In this document: positions 48,258 through 56,363 of the stretch, one piece after another | How the letters are laid out: every line of letters starts with the position of its first letter | Position numbering within the stretch: position 1 is the first letter of the stretch | Assembly: GCF_037482405.1 (NCBI RefSeq) | Contig: NZ_JBBHZZ010000001.1 | Span: 682,001-746,000, forward strand | Direction: 5' to 3' | Source of the DNA: Pseudokineococcus marinus | GTDB taxonomy: Bacteria; Actinomycetota; Actinomycetes; Actinomycetales; Quadrisphaeraceae | Length of the DNA: 64,000 nucleotides | Notes under the pieces: generated by a model | Databases searched by the model: none | Told to the model about the DNA's origin: nothing | Seen by the model: only the letters and a program-made list of their open reading frames with translations | Program-made: the position numbers and the translations under genes

Positions 48258-48956
48258 TCACAGCCCGAGCACCCCGGCGGGCAGGTTGAGGCCGAGGCCC
48301 GCCCGGAACGCCAGCTGCACGACGGACGCCACGGCGAGGGCCACGCCGAGGTCGAAGAGACGGCGCCGGCTGCCCAGCGCCTGCGCGGTGCCCCAGAAGA
48401 GCCAGGTCCCCGCCAGGAGCCAGCCGAGCGGCACGAGCACCGCGATGAAGACGGCGAAGGTCGCGGCGACGAGCGCGACGGAGCGCCAGTCGGTCGGGGC
48501 GGTGGGCCGGTCGTCACCGGTGCCGCCGGGGACGGTGCCGGCGCCCTCGGGCGCGAGGCCGGCGGTGCCCGCTCCCGCGTCGTCGGTGGCCGAGCGCGCG
48601 GGCGCCGGCGCGGGCGCCGCCCCGCCCTCACGGCCCGCCGCGTCCCGCCGCGCCGCCCGGCGCTGGCGGACGACGTCGACCCAGAGGCCCGCCGCCACCG
48701 CCCACGCGAGGACGAGCACCAGCGCGGGGAAGAAGCGCGGCCCCGGGCCGCCCTCGCTGCTCGTGTTGGCGTCCATGACGACGAGGCCGTACGTCAGGTA
48801 CAGGGCGAAGGCCGTGACGACGAGCGCCATCGCGGGCGACCCCCGCGACGGCTCGGGCGCCGCGAGGGGCGCGCGCTCGCTCGTGCCACCGGCGACGTCG
48901 TCGGCCTCGCCGCCCACGGGGCGGCCCGGGCGGTCGGTGCCCGCGGGGGTGGTCAC
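48258..48956 (-). CDS. tctB: Tripartite tricarboxylate transporter, small permease TctB
   Basis: 232 residues from GTG 48956, overlapping the tctC stop (GTGA). Four helices: LVVTAFALYLTYGLVVM, FFPALVLVLAWAVAAGLW, then after a long low-complexity Ala/Pro/Gly cytoplasmic loop the pair around VALVAATFAVFIAVLVPLGW and the last helix near FDLGVALAVASVVQLAF. GPGPRFFPALV is the usual TctB motif. TctB assists TctA. The inner loop of about 50 residues is longer than usual. Confidence 0.9.
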   Translation of the reverse strand: MTTPAGTDRPGRPVGGEADDVAGGTSERAPLAAPEPSRGSPAMALVVTAFALYLTYGLVVMDANTSSEGGPGPRFFPALVLVLAWAVAAGLWVDVVRQRRAARRDAAGREGGAAPAPAPARSATDDAGAGTAGLAPEGAGTVPGGTGDDRPTAPTDWRSVALVAATFAVFIAVLVPLGWLLAGTWLFWGTAQALGSRRRLFDLGVALAVASVVQLAFRAGLGLNLPAGVLGL

Positions 48957-49933
48957 AGGCCCGCCTCCTCGAGGATCGCCTGGATGCGGGCGACCTCCTC
49001 GTCGATGAACGTCGTGAAGTCGTCACCGGTGAGCTCGGCGTCCACCCACGCGTTCGTCTCGAGCACCTGCTGCCACTCCGGGGTGGCGAGCGTCTCGGAG
49101 ACGATGTCGGTGAGCTCCTGCCGCTCCTCGTCCGTGAGGCCGGGCGGTGCGAGGACGCCGCGCCAGTTGCCCTGGTGCACGTCGTAGCCGAGCTCGTAGA
49201 GCGTCGGGATGCCGACCTCGGGCTGCGGCTCGGGCGCCGACATGGCGAGGGCCCGCAGCGTCCCGGCCTCGATCTGGTCGGCGAACTCGTTGTAGCCGCT
49301 GATGCCGACGTCGCTGGCGCCGGACAGGAGCGCCTGGATGGCCTCGCCGCCGCCGGAGTAGGCGATGTAGTTGACCTCCGTGGCGGGCACGCCCACCTCG
49401 AGGGCGAGCTGCGCCGCGAGGAGCTGGTCGGTGCCGCCGAGCGAGCCGCCGCCGACGGCGACGGCGCCCGGGTCCTCCTGCCAGGCCGCGACGAGGTCGT
49501 CGACCGACTCCAGCGGCGAGTCCGCCGGCACGACCACGACCTCGTAGTCGTCGGTCGTCCGCGCGATCGGCGTGACGTCGTCGAAGCCCACCGGGCTGTC
49601 GTTGATCTCGACGCCGCCGACCATGACGGTCCCGGTGACCATGAGGACGTCGCCCCGGCCCTCCATCTGCTGCAGCTGGGCCAGCCCGATGGTGCCCGCG
49701 GCCCCGGTGATGTTGACGACCTGCGGGTTCGTCACGACGCCGGTCTCCCGCATCGTCCCCTGCAGCCGGCGGGCGAGGGTGTCCCACCCGCCGCCGGGCG
49801 AGGCCGGCGCGATGATCGTCAGGCCGGTGCGGGCCCCCGAGAGGGTGCCCGCGCTGCGGGCGTCCCAGGCCGCCGCCCCGACGAGGGGCACGAGCAGCGC
49901 CACCCCGATGACCGCACGCGCGCGTCGTCGCAC
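48953..49933 (-). CDS. tctC: Tripartite tricarboxylate transporter substrate-binding protein TctC
   Basis: 326 residues from GTG 49933 with ribosome-binding site GAGGAG. An N-terminal signal sequence (RAVIGVALLVPLVGAAAW) lacks a lipobox cysteine. The mature part has the Bug/TctC landmarks TIIAPASPGGGWDTLARRL, VVNITGAAGTIGLAQL, the GGGSLGGTDQLLAAQL loop and NYIAYSGGGEAIQALLSG, with carboxylate-binding Ser/Thr and backbone positions. The GNWRGVLAPPGL motif is also typical. The protein is extracytoplasmic and brings the substrate to TctAB. Confidence 0.92.
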   Translation of the reverse strand: MRRRARAVIGVALLVPLVGAAAWDARSAGTLSGARTGLTIIAPASPGGGWDTLARRLQGTMRETGVVTNPQVVNITGAAGTIGLAQLQQMEGRGDVLMVTGTVMVGGVEINDSPVGFDDVTPIARTTDDYEVVVVPADSPLESVDDLVAAWQEDPGAVAVGGGSLGGTDQLLAAQLALEVGVPATEVNYIAYSGGGEAIQALLSGASDVGISGYNEFADQIEAGTLRALAMSAPEPQPEVGIPTLYELGYDVHQGNWRGVLAPPGLTDEERQELTDIVSETLATPEWQQVLETNAWVDAELTGDDFTTFIDEEVARIQAILEEAGL

Positions 49934-50191
49934 GATGCCACTCCTCGTCCGGGGCCCTCGGGGCCGCTCTCGTCGGCCGCCGCCCCGACCGGCCACCACC
50001 GGTCCCGGCCACGACGCCGCTCCTCGTCGGCGGGGACGGTACCCGCACCGGGAGCGCCCGGAGGCGGCCCGGCCGGGGAGCGGACGCGTGACGTGCGCGA
50101 CACGGCGCGGGCGCCTGCGCCGTCGGCGGCGCGTGGTAGCAAGTGCTGAGCCGGGCGGACGAGCCGCCGGGCCGGTGCGGAGGTGGTCGTC

Positions 50192-50581
50192 GTGGTGGTC
50201 CTCGTGGGCTGGTCGGGCACGGCGGAGGGGGCTGCGGCGCTCGAGCGCGGCGCGGTCGAGGCGCAGCTGCGCGACCTGCCGCTGGCGGTCCTCGACCTGG
50301 GCGCGCGCGACGACCACGGCGAGGCGGCCCGGCACGCGGTCGCCGGCCTGCAGCCGGCGCCGGCGGCCGTCCGGGTGCTGCCGCGCCCGGAGCACCAGGA
50401 GCCGGTCGACGCGCTCCTCGACGCGGTCGTCGCCGAGGGCGCCGACCTGGTCGTCGTCGGCACGCGGCGGCGCTCGCCCGTGGGCAAGTTCCTCCTCGGC
50501 AGCACCGCCCAGCGCGTCATCCTCGGCGCCGAGGCGCCCGTGCTCGTCGTCAAGGCCGGCCGGGAGGGCGGCGAGGGCTGA
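50192..50581 (+). CDS. Universal stress protein (UspA family)
   Basis: 129 residues from GTG 50192 (8 nt after GGAGG; GTG 50183 gives three more residues). It begins VVVLVGWSGTAEGAAAL, the usual first strand and P-loop region. The ATP-binding signature GTRRRSPVGKFLLGSTAQRVI (G-x2-x-G-x9-G-S/T) is followed by APVLVVK. It is a single-domain Usp. Such proteins bind ATP and are induced by growth arrest or stress. TAGCAA at 50137-50142 may be its -10. Confidence 0.88.
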   Translation: MVVLVGWSGTAEGAAALERGAVEAQLRDLPLAVLDLGARDDHGEAARHAVAGLQPAPAAVRVLPRPEHQEPVDALLDAVVAEGADLVVVGTRRRSPVGKFLLGSTAQRVILGAEAPVLVVKAGREGGEG

Positions 50582-50609
50582 GGTCCTCGGAGGGGGAGCG
50601 CCGTCGGGC

Positions 50610-51968
50610 TCAGGCCCGGGCGGGCGCGGGCGCCCCCCCGCGGCTGCGCACCCCGCGCGAGGCGACCAGGCCGACGACGGCGACCCCCGCGACGACGAGC
50701 GCCGCGCCCGGGTCCGACCACGCCACCGCCGCGGCCCCGACGGCGACGGGGCCGAGCGTCGCGCCGGCGCCCCGGGCCGTCCCCTCGGCGGCGGTGGCGC
50801 TGCCGCGCAGGTCGGGGAACCAGCCGATGCCCAGGGCGGTGGACAGCGGCATCATCGCGCCGAGCAGCACGCCCACGAGGACCAGGCAGGCCGCCTGCGC
50901 GAGGCTCCCCGCGTACGCCGTGGCCGCCGCGTACGCGAGCACGGGCAGCGGCAGCACGAGGTACAGCCCCCGGTAGAGGGCCTCGCGCGTGCGCCGGCGC
51001 AGCAGCTGCCGGTTGACCGCCGCACCGGTGAAGACGCCGACGGGGATGAGGACGGACAGGACGACGCGCTCGAGCGCCGGCACCCCGCCCGGGCGGCCCT
51101 CGAGGAGCAGGCTGACGCCGAAGTGCGAGCCGGAGATGACGAGCCCCAGCACGAGCGAGCCGGCCATGAGCGCGAGCACGCGCCGCTGGCGCACGAGCCC
51201 GCCGACCTCGCGCGCCGTCCGTGCGAGGCCCGTCCGCAGGGCGGCGACGGCCGGCACCGGCGCCGCCACCGGGTCGACGGCCGGCACCGCGGCGCGAGCG
51301 GGGCCGCCCGCCGGGCCCACCTCAGCCACCGGGCGGCCCCGCGCCGGCCTCAGCGCCACGACGAGCATCCCCAGGCTGTAGGCGGCCAGGACGACGAAGA
51401 CCCACCGAGGCCGGCCGGCCGCGGCGGCCGCGGCCCCGAGCGCGAGTGCGCTCGCCGCCCCCACGCTCATGAAGCCCTGCAGGAGCGAGAGGGTCCGGTC
51501 GCGGCGGACGTCGTCGTCGCGGGCGGCGTCGCTGACGACGACGTAGGCGCACAGGGTCACGGCGGCGCTCGCGGCCCCCGTGACGAGCCGCCCGGCGAGG
51601 AGCAGGCCGTAGGCGGGGGCCAGGCACAGGGCCAGCGAGGCCAGACCGTTGACGACGACCGCCGCGGGCAGGACCCGGCGGACGGGGACGACGTCGAGCA
51701 GCGGGCCGAGCAGCAGGGTGCCCACCGCGGCGGCGAGGGCGTGCGCCCCGACGGTGAGTCCGACCTGCGAGCCGGTGAGCCCGACCTGCTCCCCGAGGCC
51801 CACCGAGACCGGGATGTAGGAGAGCCCGCTGAGGGGCCCGTAGAGGACCAGCACCCCGGCCCCCGTGGCGACGGGGACGGGGCGCTCCCGCCTCGTCCCG
51901 GTCCGTCGCACGACGGCACCCTCTCCCGGGTGGCCGCGGGGCGCCACACCCGCCCCTCCGGCGTCCAT
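50610..51968 (-). CDS. Major facilitator superfamily transporter
   Basis: 452 residues from ATG 51968 (GAGGA 7 nt upstream); GTG 51911 is an alternative that removes a Gly-rich extension. About twelve helices in two halves split by an Ala/Pro-rich cytoplasmic loop. MFS landmarks are GLGEQVGLTGSQVGLTVGAHALAAAVG and the loop 2-3 region LLGPLLDVVPVRRVLPAA with conserved Asp and Arg. WFPDLRGSATAAEG is in the second half. It is an exporter-like or sugar-type MFS; the substrate is unknown. It is convergent with the usp gene. Confidence 0.85.
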   Translation of the reverse strand: MDAGGAGVAPRGHPGEGAVVRRTGTRRERPVPVATGAGVLVLYGPLSGLSYIPVSVGLGEQVGLTGSQVGLTVGAHALAAAVGTLLLGPLLDVVPVRRVLPAAVVVNGLASLALCLAPAYGLLLAGRLVTGAASAAVTLCAYVVVSDAARDDDVRRDRTLSLLQGFMSVGAASALALGAAAAAAGRPRWVFVVLAAYSLGMLVVALRPARGRPVAEVGPAGGPARAAVPAVDPVAAPVPAVAALRTGLARTAREVGGLVRQRRVLALMAGSLVLGLVISGSHFGVSLLLEGRPGGVPALERVVLSVLIPVGVFTGAAVNRQLLRRRTREALYRGLYLVLPLPVLAYAAATAYAGSLAQAACLVLVGVLLGAMMPLSTALGIGWFPDLRGSATAAEGTARGAGATLGPVAVGAAAVAWSDPGAALVVAGVAVVGLVASRGVRSRGGAPAPARA

Positions 51969-52028
51969 CGGCCGTCCTCGCCCGCCCGGCGACGGCCCGG
52001 GTCCGGCGCCGACCGGTCAGGCGGGTCG

Positions 52029-52448
52029 TCAGGCCCGGCGGCGCCCGGCGGCGACCGCGGCGACGAGGAGCCAGGTCGTCGTGGCGACGACGGTGAGCGA
52101 GAGCGGCACGTGCACGGACAGCGGGGCGTGGTCGCCGCTCCACGCCTGCAGGAACGTGACGGCGAAGGTGACGACGGCGAGGACGGCCAGGCGCAACGAC
52201 GCGCCGGTGCGCCACCACCACAGCGCCGCCAGCGCCGCCAGGCCGGAGGTGACGTGGAGGACGATCGCGCCGCCGCCGTGCAGCCCCAGCCACGAGGGGT
52301 CCTGGACGAGGCTGCCCGCGGTGACGAACTGCCAGACCACGGCGAGGACGCTGAGGGCGGCGGTGACCTGCAGGGCGCGCAGCGCCGCGGAGGAGCCGGT
52401 GGAGCGGCGCGTCCCGGACGAGCGGGACGAGCGGGCGGTGGTGGTCAC
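52029..52448 (-). CDS. Small four-helix membrane protein
   Basis: 139 residues from GTG 52448 with ribosome-binding site GGGAGG. A Ser/Arg-rich N-terminus is followed by four hydrophobic helices. Histidines lie at helix ends (LHGGGAIVLHVTSGLAAL and HAPLSVHVPLSL), reminiscent of heme- or quinone-associated membrane proteins of the DUF6220/COX15 type. I do not recognise a definite family. It stands alone between the MFS and the beta-propeller genes. Confidence 0.7.
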   Translation of the reverse strand: MTTTARSSRSSGTRRSTGSSAALRALQVTAALSVLAVVWQFVTAGSLVQDPSWLGLHGGGAIVLHVTSGLAALAALWWWRTGASLRLAVLAVVTFAVTFLQAWSGDHAPLSVHVPLSLTVVATTTWLLVAAVAAGRRRA

Positions 52449-52646
52449 GGGGGGCCTCCCGGGAGCGGGGGCCGCTGCTCTGCAGCCCGTCGGGGCCACA
52501 CCAGCACCCCCGGGGCCGGACCGCCACCCGCCGCGCCACCCCGGCCGTGCCACCGCTCAGCGGTGCGGTGGTCAGGGGACCGGGGGGTCGTCCGCCGGGT
52601 CGGGCGGACCCTCCGCCCACCCCGGGCCGGTCGGCGTCGCCTCCCG

Positions 52647-54533
52647 TCACCGGAGCCCGAAGAGAGTGGCCGAGGCGCCGCCGTTCACGACGACGACGCC
52701 CGGCAGCACCCGCACGGTCGGGAAGGGGCGCCTGTCGGTCGCGGACGGCTCCTCGAGCCGGAGCAGGCGCGGCGTCCCGCCGTCCCACGGAGCCACCTGG
52801 ACGTCGATGACCGGGTCCTCGTAGTCGTCGTCGACGAAGCAGGCGCCGAGGAGGGCGTCGCCCCCGTCGACCTGCGGGCGGCCGCAGAGGACGCTGTCGG
52901 CCACCCGCTGCAGGCGGTCAGCGCTCTGCCGCCCGTACCCCGCGGACTCCCCGCCGTCCTCGAGCAGACGACCCCACGTCGCGTCCGCCGTGAAGCCCTC
53001 CACCACCGACAGGGGCCGGGGTCCCGCGTCGTCGAGCACGACGCGGCCGTCCTCGGCCGCCAGGACCAGGTCGACGAGGCCGTCGCCCAGCTCGTCGCGC
53101 ACCTCGACGCGCACCGCGGACCCGTCGGGCGAGGCGGCGACCCGGAAGGCGTCCCGGGCGAGGAGACGGGGGACCGCGCCCGGGTCGGCGTCCACGTCGG
53201 TCGTCGCCCGCAGCGTCCGGTCCCAGCGCCAGAGCTCCTCACCGGTGCCGGGGGCCAGAGCGGCCACCCGGACGTCCAGCTCCTGCTCGCCCCGTTCGAC
53301 GGCGCCGCACAGGAGCAGCACGACCACGGCCGGCGACGTGGCGGCCGAGCCGCGCAGCTCGCACCCCTGCGCGGCGGCGGCGAGGGTCCGCTCGTCGGAC
53401 CCGTCGAGGGCCCAGGTGCTCACCTCTCCCGTCTCGTCGTCGACGCCGGTCACGAGGTGGGTGCTCGTCAGCGGCAGCTGGTACTGCCCGGAGTAGCCCG
53501 AGGAGCCACCGCCGCGGATGCTGCCCGCGACCTCCCCCGTGGTGCCGTCGAGCGCGACGAGACGGCTGCCGCCGTCGCTGCCGCGGGTGCCCGACTCGTG
53601 CACCACGACGACGTGCTCGCCACCCGGGGACGCCGTGAGCTGGACGGTCCGCGCACCGGCGAGCTCGTAGCGCCAGCGCTCCTCGCCCGTGGCGCCGTCG
53701 AGGGCCACCACGCCCCGCTCCGTCCGGTACGCCACCCCGCGGCCGGCTGCGACGACCTCCAGCTCCCCGTACCGGCGGTCGAAGATCTCGGCGACGTCGT
53801 CGTGGACGTCCCGCGCCCACGCGACCTCGGTCGGGGCGACGGGCTCAGCGGGCAGCACCGCCTCCTCGGGGCCGTCAGCGGTCGTGGACCGCACGGGTGC
53901 CACCTCCAGCGCGAGGCCGAGCCCGACGGAGACGAGCACGACCACCAGGGCGCCTCCCAGCGCCGCGGCGACGGGGGCCAGCCGCGGCGAGGTCGGTCGG
54001 GTCGCCGGCTCGGGCGCAGGCCGTGATCTGCGGTGCCGCGGCAGCGCCAGCCCCACCAGCGCCGTCCCGACACCGACGGCCACCAGCCCCGCGGCCAGCA
54101 GCGGGACGTCCCGGTCGACGAGCCCACCGACGAGGTCGAGGACGAGGCCTGCGGTGACCAGAGCGGCGTCCGCCAGGAGCAGGGCGGCAGCGGCGAGGAG
54201 CGAGCCCCGCGGCGGGAGCAGGTGCGTCAGCCGTCGCTCCCGGAGCGTGGCGACGACCACCACCAGGACCGCCACGACCATCAGCACCGGCACCAGCCAC
54301 GGCAGCGTCTGCGGTCCCGGACCCCGAGCCGTCGTGAGCGCCAGGACCACCGCCGCCGTCCCGCCCAGCAGCAGCGCGGCGGCTGCGACGCCGCGCAGGT
54401 GGGCCCGGACGTGGTGCGGCCACCGGGTCGGCGCCCCCGGCGCCGCGGTCCCGTGCCGGGCCCCGCGGTCCCGGTCCACCCCGGTCGCCGGGGCGGGGCC
54501 GGGCCGTCCCGCTGCGTCTCCTGGCTGCACCAC
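52647..54533 (-). CDS. Membrane-anchored PQQ-like beta-propeller protein
   Basis: 628 residues from GTG 54533 with the ribosome-binding site GGGAGG. The first about 210 residues contain five or six hydrophobic helices. The rest is a repeat protein with PQQ-like blades such as VVALDGATGEERWRYEL, LVALDGTTGEVAGSI, VAALAPGTGEELWRWDRTL and a final VNGGASATLFGLR. Such propellers are usually outside the cell and act in binding or assembly rather than catalysis. No PQQ-binding active site is visible. Function unknown. Confidence 0.82.
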   Translation of the reverse strand: MVQPGDAAGRPGPAPATGVDRDRGARHGTAAPGAPTRWPHHVRAHLRGVAAAALLLGGTAAVVLALTTARGPGPQTLPWLVPVLMVVAVLVVVVATLRERRLTHLLPPRGSLLAAAALLLADAALVTAGLVLDLVGGLVDRDVPLLAAGLVAVGVGTALVGLALPRHRRSRPAPEPATRPTSPRLAPVAAALGGALVVVLVSVGLGLALEVAPVRSTTADGPEEAVLPAEPVAPTEVAWARDVHDDVAEIFDRRYGELEVVAAGRGVAYRTERGVVALDGATGEERWRYELAGARTVQLTASPGGEHVVVVHESGTRGSDGGSRLVALDGTTGEVAGSIRGGGSSGYSGQYQLPLTSTHLVTGVDDETGEVSTWALDGSDERTLAAAAQGCELRGSAATSPAVVVLLLCGAVERGEQELDVRVAALAPGTGEELWRWDRTLRATTDVDADPGAVPRLLARDAFRVAASPDGSAVRVEVRDELGDGLVDLVLAAEDGRVVLDDAGPRPLSVVEGFTADATWGRLLEDGGESAGYGRQSADRLQRVADSVLCGRPQVDGGDALLGACFVDDDYEDPVIDVQVAPWDGGTPRLLRLEEPSATDRRPFPTVRVLPGVVVVNGGASATLFGLR

Positions 54534-54668
54534 GGCCGGATCCTCCCTCAGGGCCGCCGTCGGCGACGGCGGACGGGGACGCCTCCCTCGGACGGGCCCA
54601 CGACCGGGTGCGGCGCCCGTGCCGGGGGCTCGCGGTGCTCGCCGCCTGCAGCTCCTCGGTCGCGCGCC

Positions 54669-56015
54669 TCAGCGGCCGAAGTCGGCCTTCCGGATGAGCG
54701 CGTGGACGCCCGTCGTGCGGTCGACGACCTGCGAGACGGCGAAGTCCGTGGCCGCCGACAGGTAGGTGTAGGCCACGGGGCCCGGCATCCCCAGCTCCTC
54801 GGTGAGGAAGGCCAGGGCGTGGCGCACGGCCTGCCGCACGGCGACGTCGAGGTCCGTGCCGTTGCCGCCGCCCTCGGGGCCGTCCTGGTCGGACAGGCCG
54901 ATGGGGATCCAGTGCTCGGGCGTCTCCGCGAAGGGCTGCTCCGCGGTGATGCGGGGGGCGCCGTCGCCCGGGCGGACGACGGACAGGCGGAGCCGGGCGC
55001 GCAGCGAGCCCTCCATCGCCGTGAGCGCCACCTCGCCGTCGCCCTGCGCCATGTGCGGGTCCCCGACGAAGAAGAGGGCCCCCGGCACGCGCACCGGCAG
55101 GTAGAGGGTGGCGCCGACGCCGACGTCCGCCACGTCGATGTTGCCGCCGGCGTCCGTGGGCGGCACCGAGTCGACCAGGGCCGTCGTGTCGCGGGCCACG
55201 CCCATCATGCCGAGGAAGGGCCGCAGCGGGAACCGCGCCGGCACGGGGCCGGGCATGGCGCCGACGAGGCGGCCCTGCCGGCTCTGGACCTCGGTGAAGA
55301 CGCTGACGTTGCCGCCCTGGTTGAACCACTCGGCGAGCGAGGGGTCGCCGCGCCACGCCTCCGGGTACTCCCCGGGCAGCGCCCCCTTGCCGTGGCGGTT
55401 GGAGATGACGCCGTAGGGCACGCGCGGGGTGAGCTCGAGGACGTCGACCTTCAGGACGTCACCGGGCCGGGCGCCCCGCACGTGCACCGGGCCCGTGACG
55501 ACGTGCGGCCCCGGGCCGTCGTGCGGGGTGCGCGCGGCGACGCCGATCGCGTCCTGCAGCACGGCGTCCGGGCTCACCCCGAAGGAGGTGAAGTAGCCGA
55601 GCGGGTCCTTGCCCTGGTCCTCCAGGACGCCCTCGTGGGACACGGTGTCCATGGTGAGGACCGTCCCCGACGTCACCCGCGCCACCGGGTCGGTGCTCCG
55701 CGTGGGCAGCCGCCCCCACAGCGCGGTGGCCGGGTCGCACGGCACGTAGGTCTCCCGGGCCGGGGGCCGCCGCAGCGGCTGCAGCACCTGGACCGGCCCG
55801 CCCGCGGCGCCGCCCGGGGCGGCGAGCGCCGGCGCTGCCGACCCGCCGACCACCGCGGCGGCCGCAGCGCCCATCCCCGCCGCGGCGCGGACGAAGCCCC
55901 GCCGACCGAGGCCGCGCGCGAGCACCTGCGCCGCCTGCTCCGGCGTCGGGCCGATCGCCGGCCCGTCGGTCAGCAGGACGGCCCCGTCACGCCGCTGGGT
56001 CGTGATGTCGTCCAC
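54669..56015 (-). CDS. Exported acetamidase/formamidase family protein
   Basis: 448 residues from GTG 56015 with the ribosome-binding site AGGAGG. A twin-arginine signal (GRRGFVRAAAGMGAAAAAVV, ending ALAAPGG) sits after about 45 residues. The rest is the FmdA/AmdA amidase fold: GTVLTMDTVSHEGVL, GPGPHVVTGPVHVRGARPGD, then the FNQGGNVSVFTEV and FFVGDPHMAQGDGEVALTAMEG motifs and the late VAYTYLSAATDFAVSQVVD. These enzymes split formamide or short amides to ammonia. Export by Tat is unusual for the family and suggests an extracellular amide substrate. Confidence 0.88.
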   Translation of the reverse strand: MDDITTQRRDGAVLLTDGPAIGPTPEQAAQVLARGLGRRGFVRAAAGMGAAAAAVVGGSAAPALAAPGGAAGGPVQVLQPLRRPPARETYVPCDPATALWGRLPTRSTDPVARVTSGTVLTMDTVSHEGVLEDQGKDPLGYFTSFGVSPDAVLQDAIGVAARTPHDGPGPHVVTGPVHVRGARPGDVLKVDVLELTPRVPYGVISNRHGKGALPGEYPEAWRGDPSLAEWFNQGGNVSVFTEVQSRQGRLVGAMPGPVPARFPLRPFLGMMGVARDTTALVDSVPPTDAGGNIDVADVGVGATLYLPVRVPGALFFVGDPHMAQGDGEVALTAMEGSLRARLRLSVVRPGDGAPRITAEQPFAETPEHWIPIGLSDQDGPEGGGNGTDLDVAVRQAVRHALAFLTEELGMPGPVAYTYLSAATDFAVSQVVDRTTGVHALIRKADFGR

Positions 56016-56363
56016 GTCGTCCTCCTCGTCCGCCGACCCTGGGCGGGACGGCGGGTGCACGCTCCTGCGCCCGTGTTGCCCCGGCGTGTCCCCGCGTTGC
56101 CGGCGCGTGACGACGCCGCACCCCTCCAGGGCGAGTCGTCGCCGGTTCGCCCTCGTGGTGGCCCTCCGGAGGGCGAGTCGTCGCCGGTTCGCCCTCGGGG
56201 TGGCCCTCCGGAGGGCGAGTCGTCGCCGGTTCGCCCTCGGGGTGGCTCTCAGCGGGACGAGCCGTCGCCCGGTCACCCCCGGAGGGCGGGTTGCCCCGTC
56301 GCGGTCGCGGCGCGGAGGATCGCCCCGCCGCGCGGTGCCGACGCCGCGCGCGGAGGAGGAGCC
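56016..56363. other. Divergent spacer with 42-bp tandem repeats
   Basis: No supported gene. It contains three copies of a 42-bp unit starting at 56123 (40 bp, two bases short), 56163 and 56205, then a degenerate fourth. Each unit holds the inverted pair AGGGCGA/TCGCCCT about 12 bp apart, so it can form small hairpins. It separates the amidase and dihydroxyacetone kinase genes. Confidence 0.75.
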
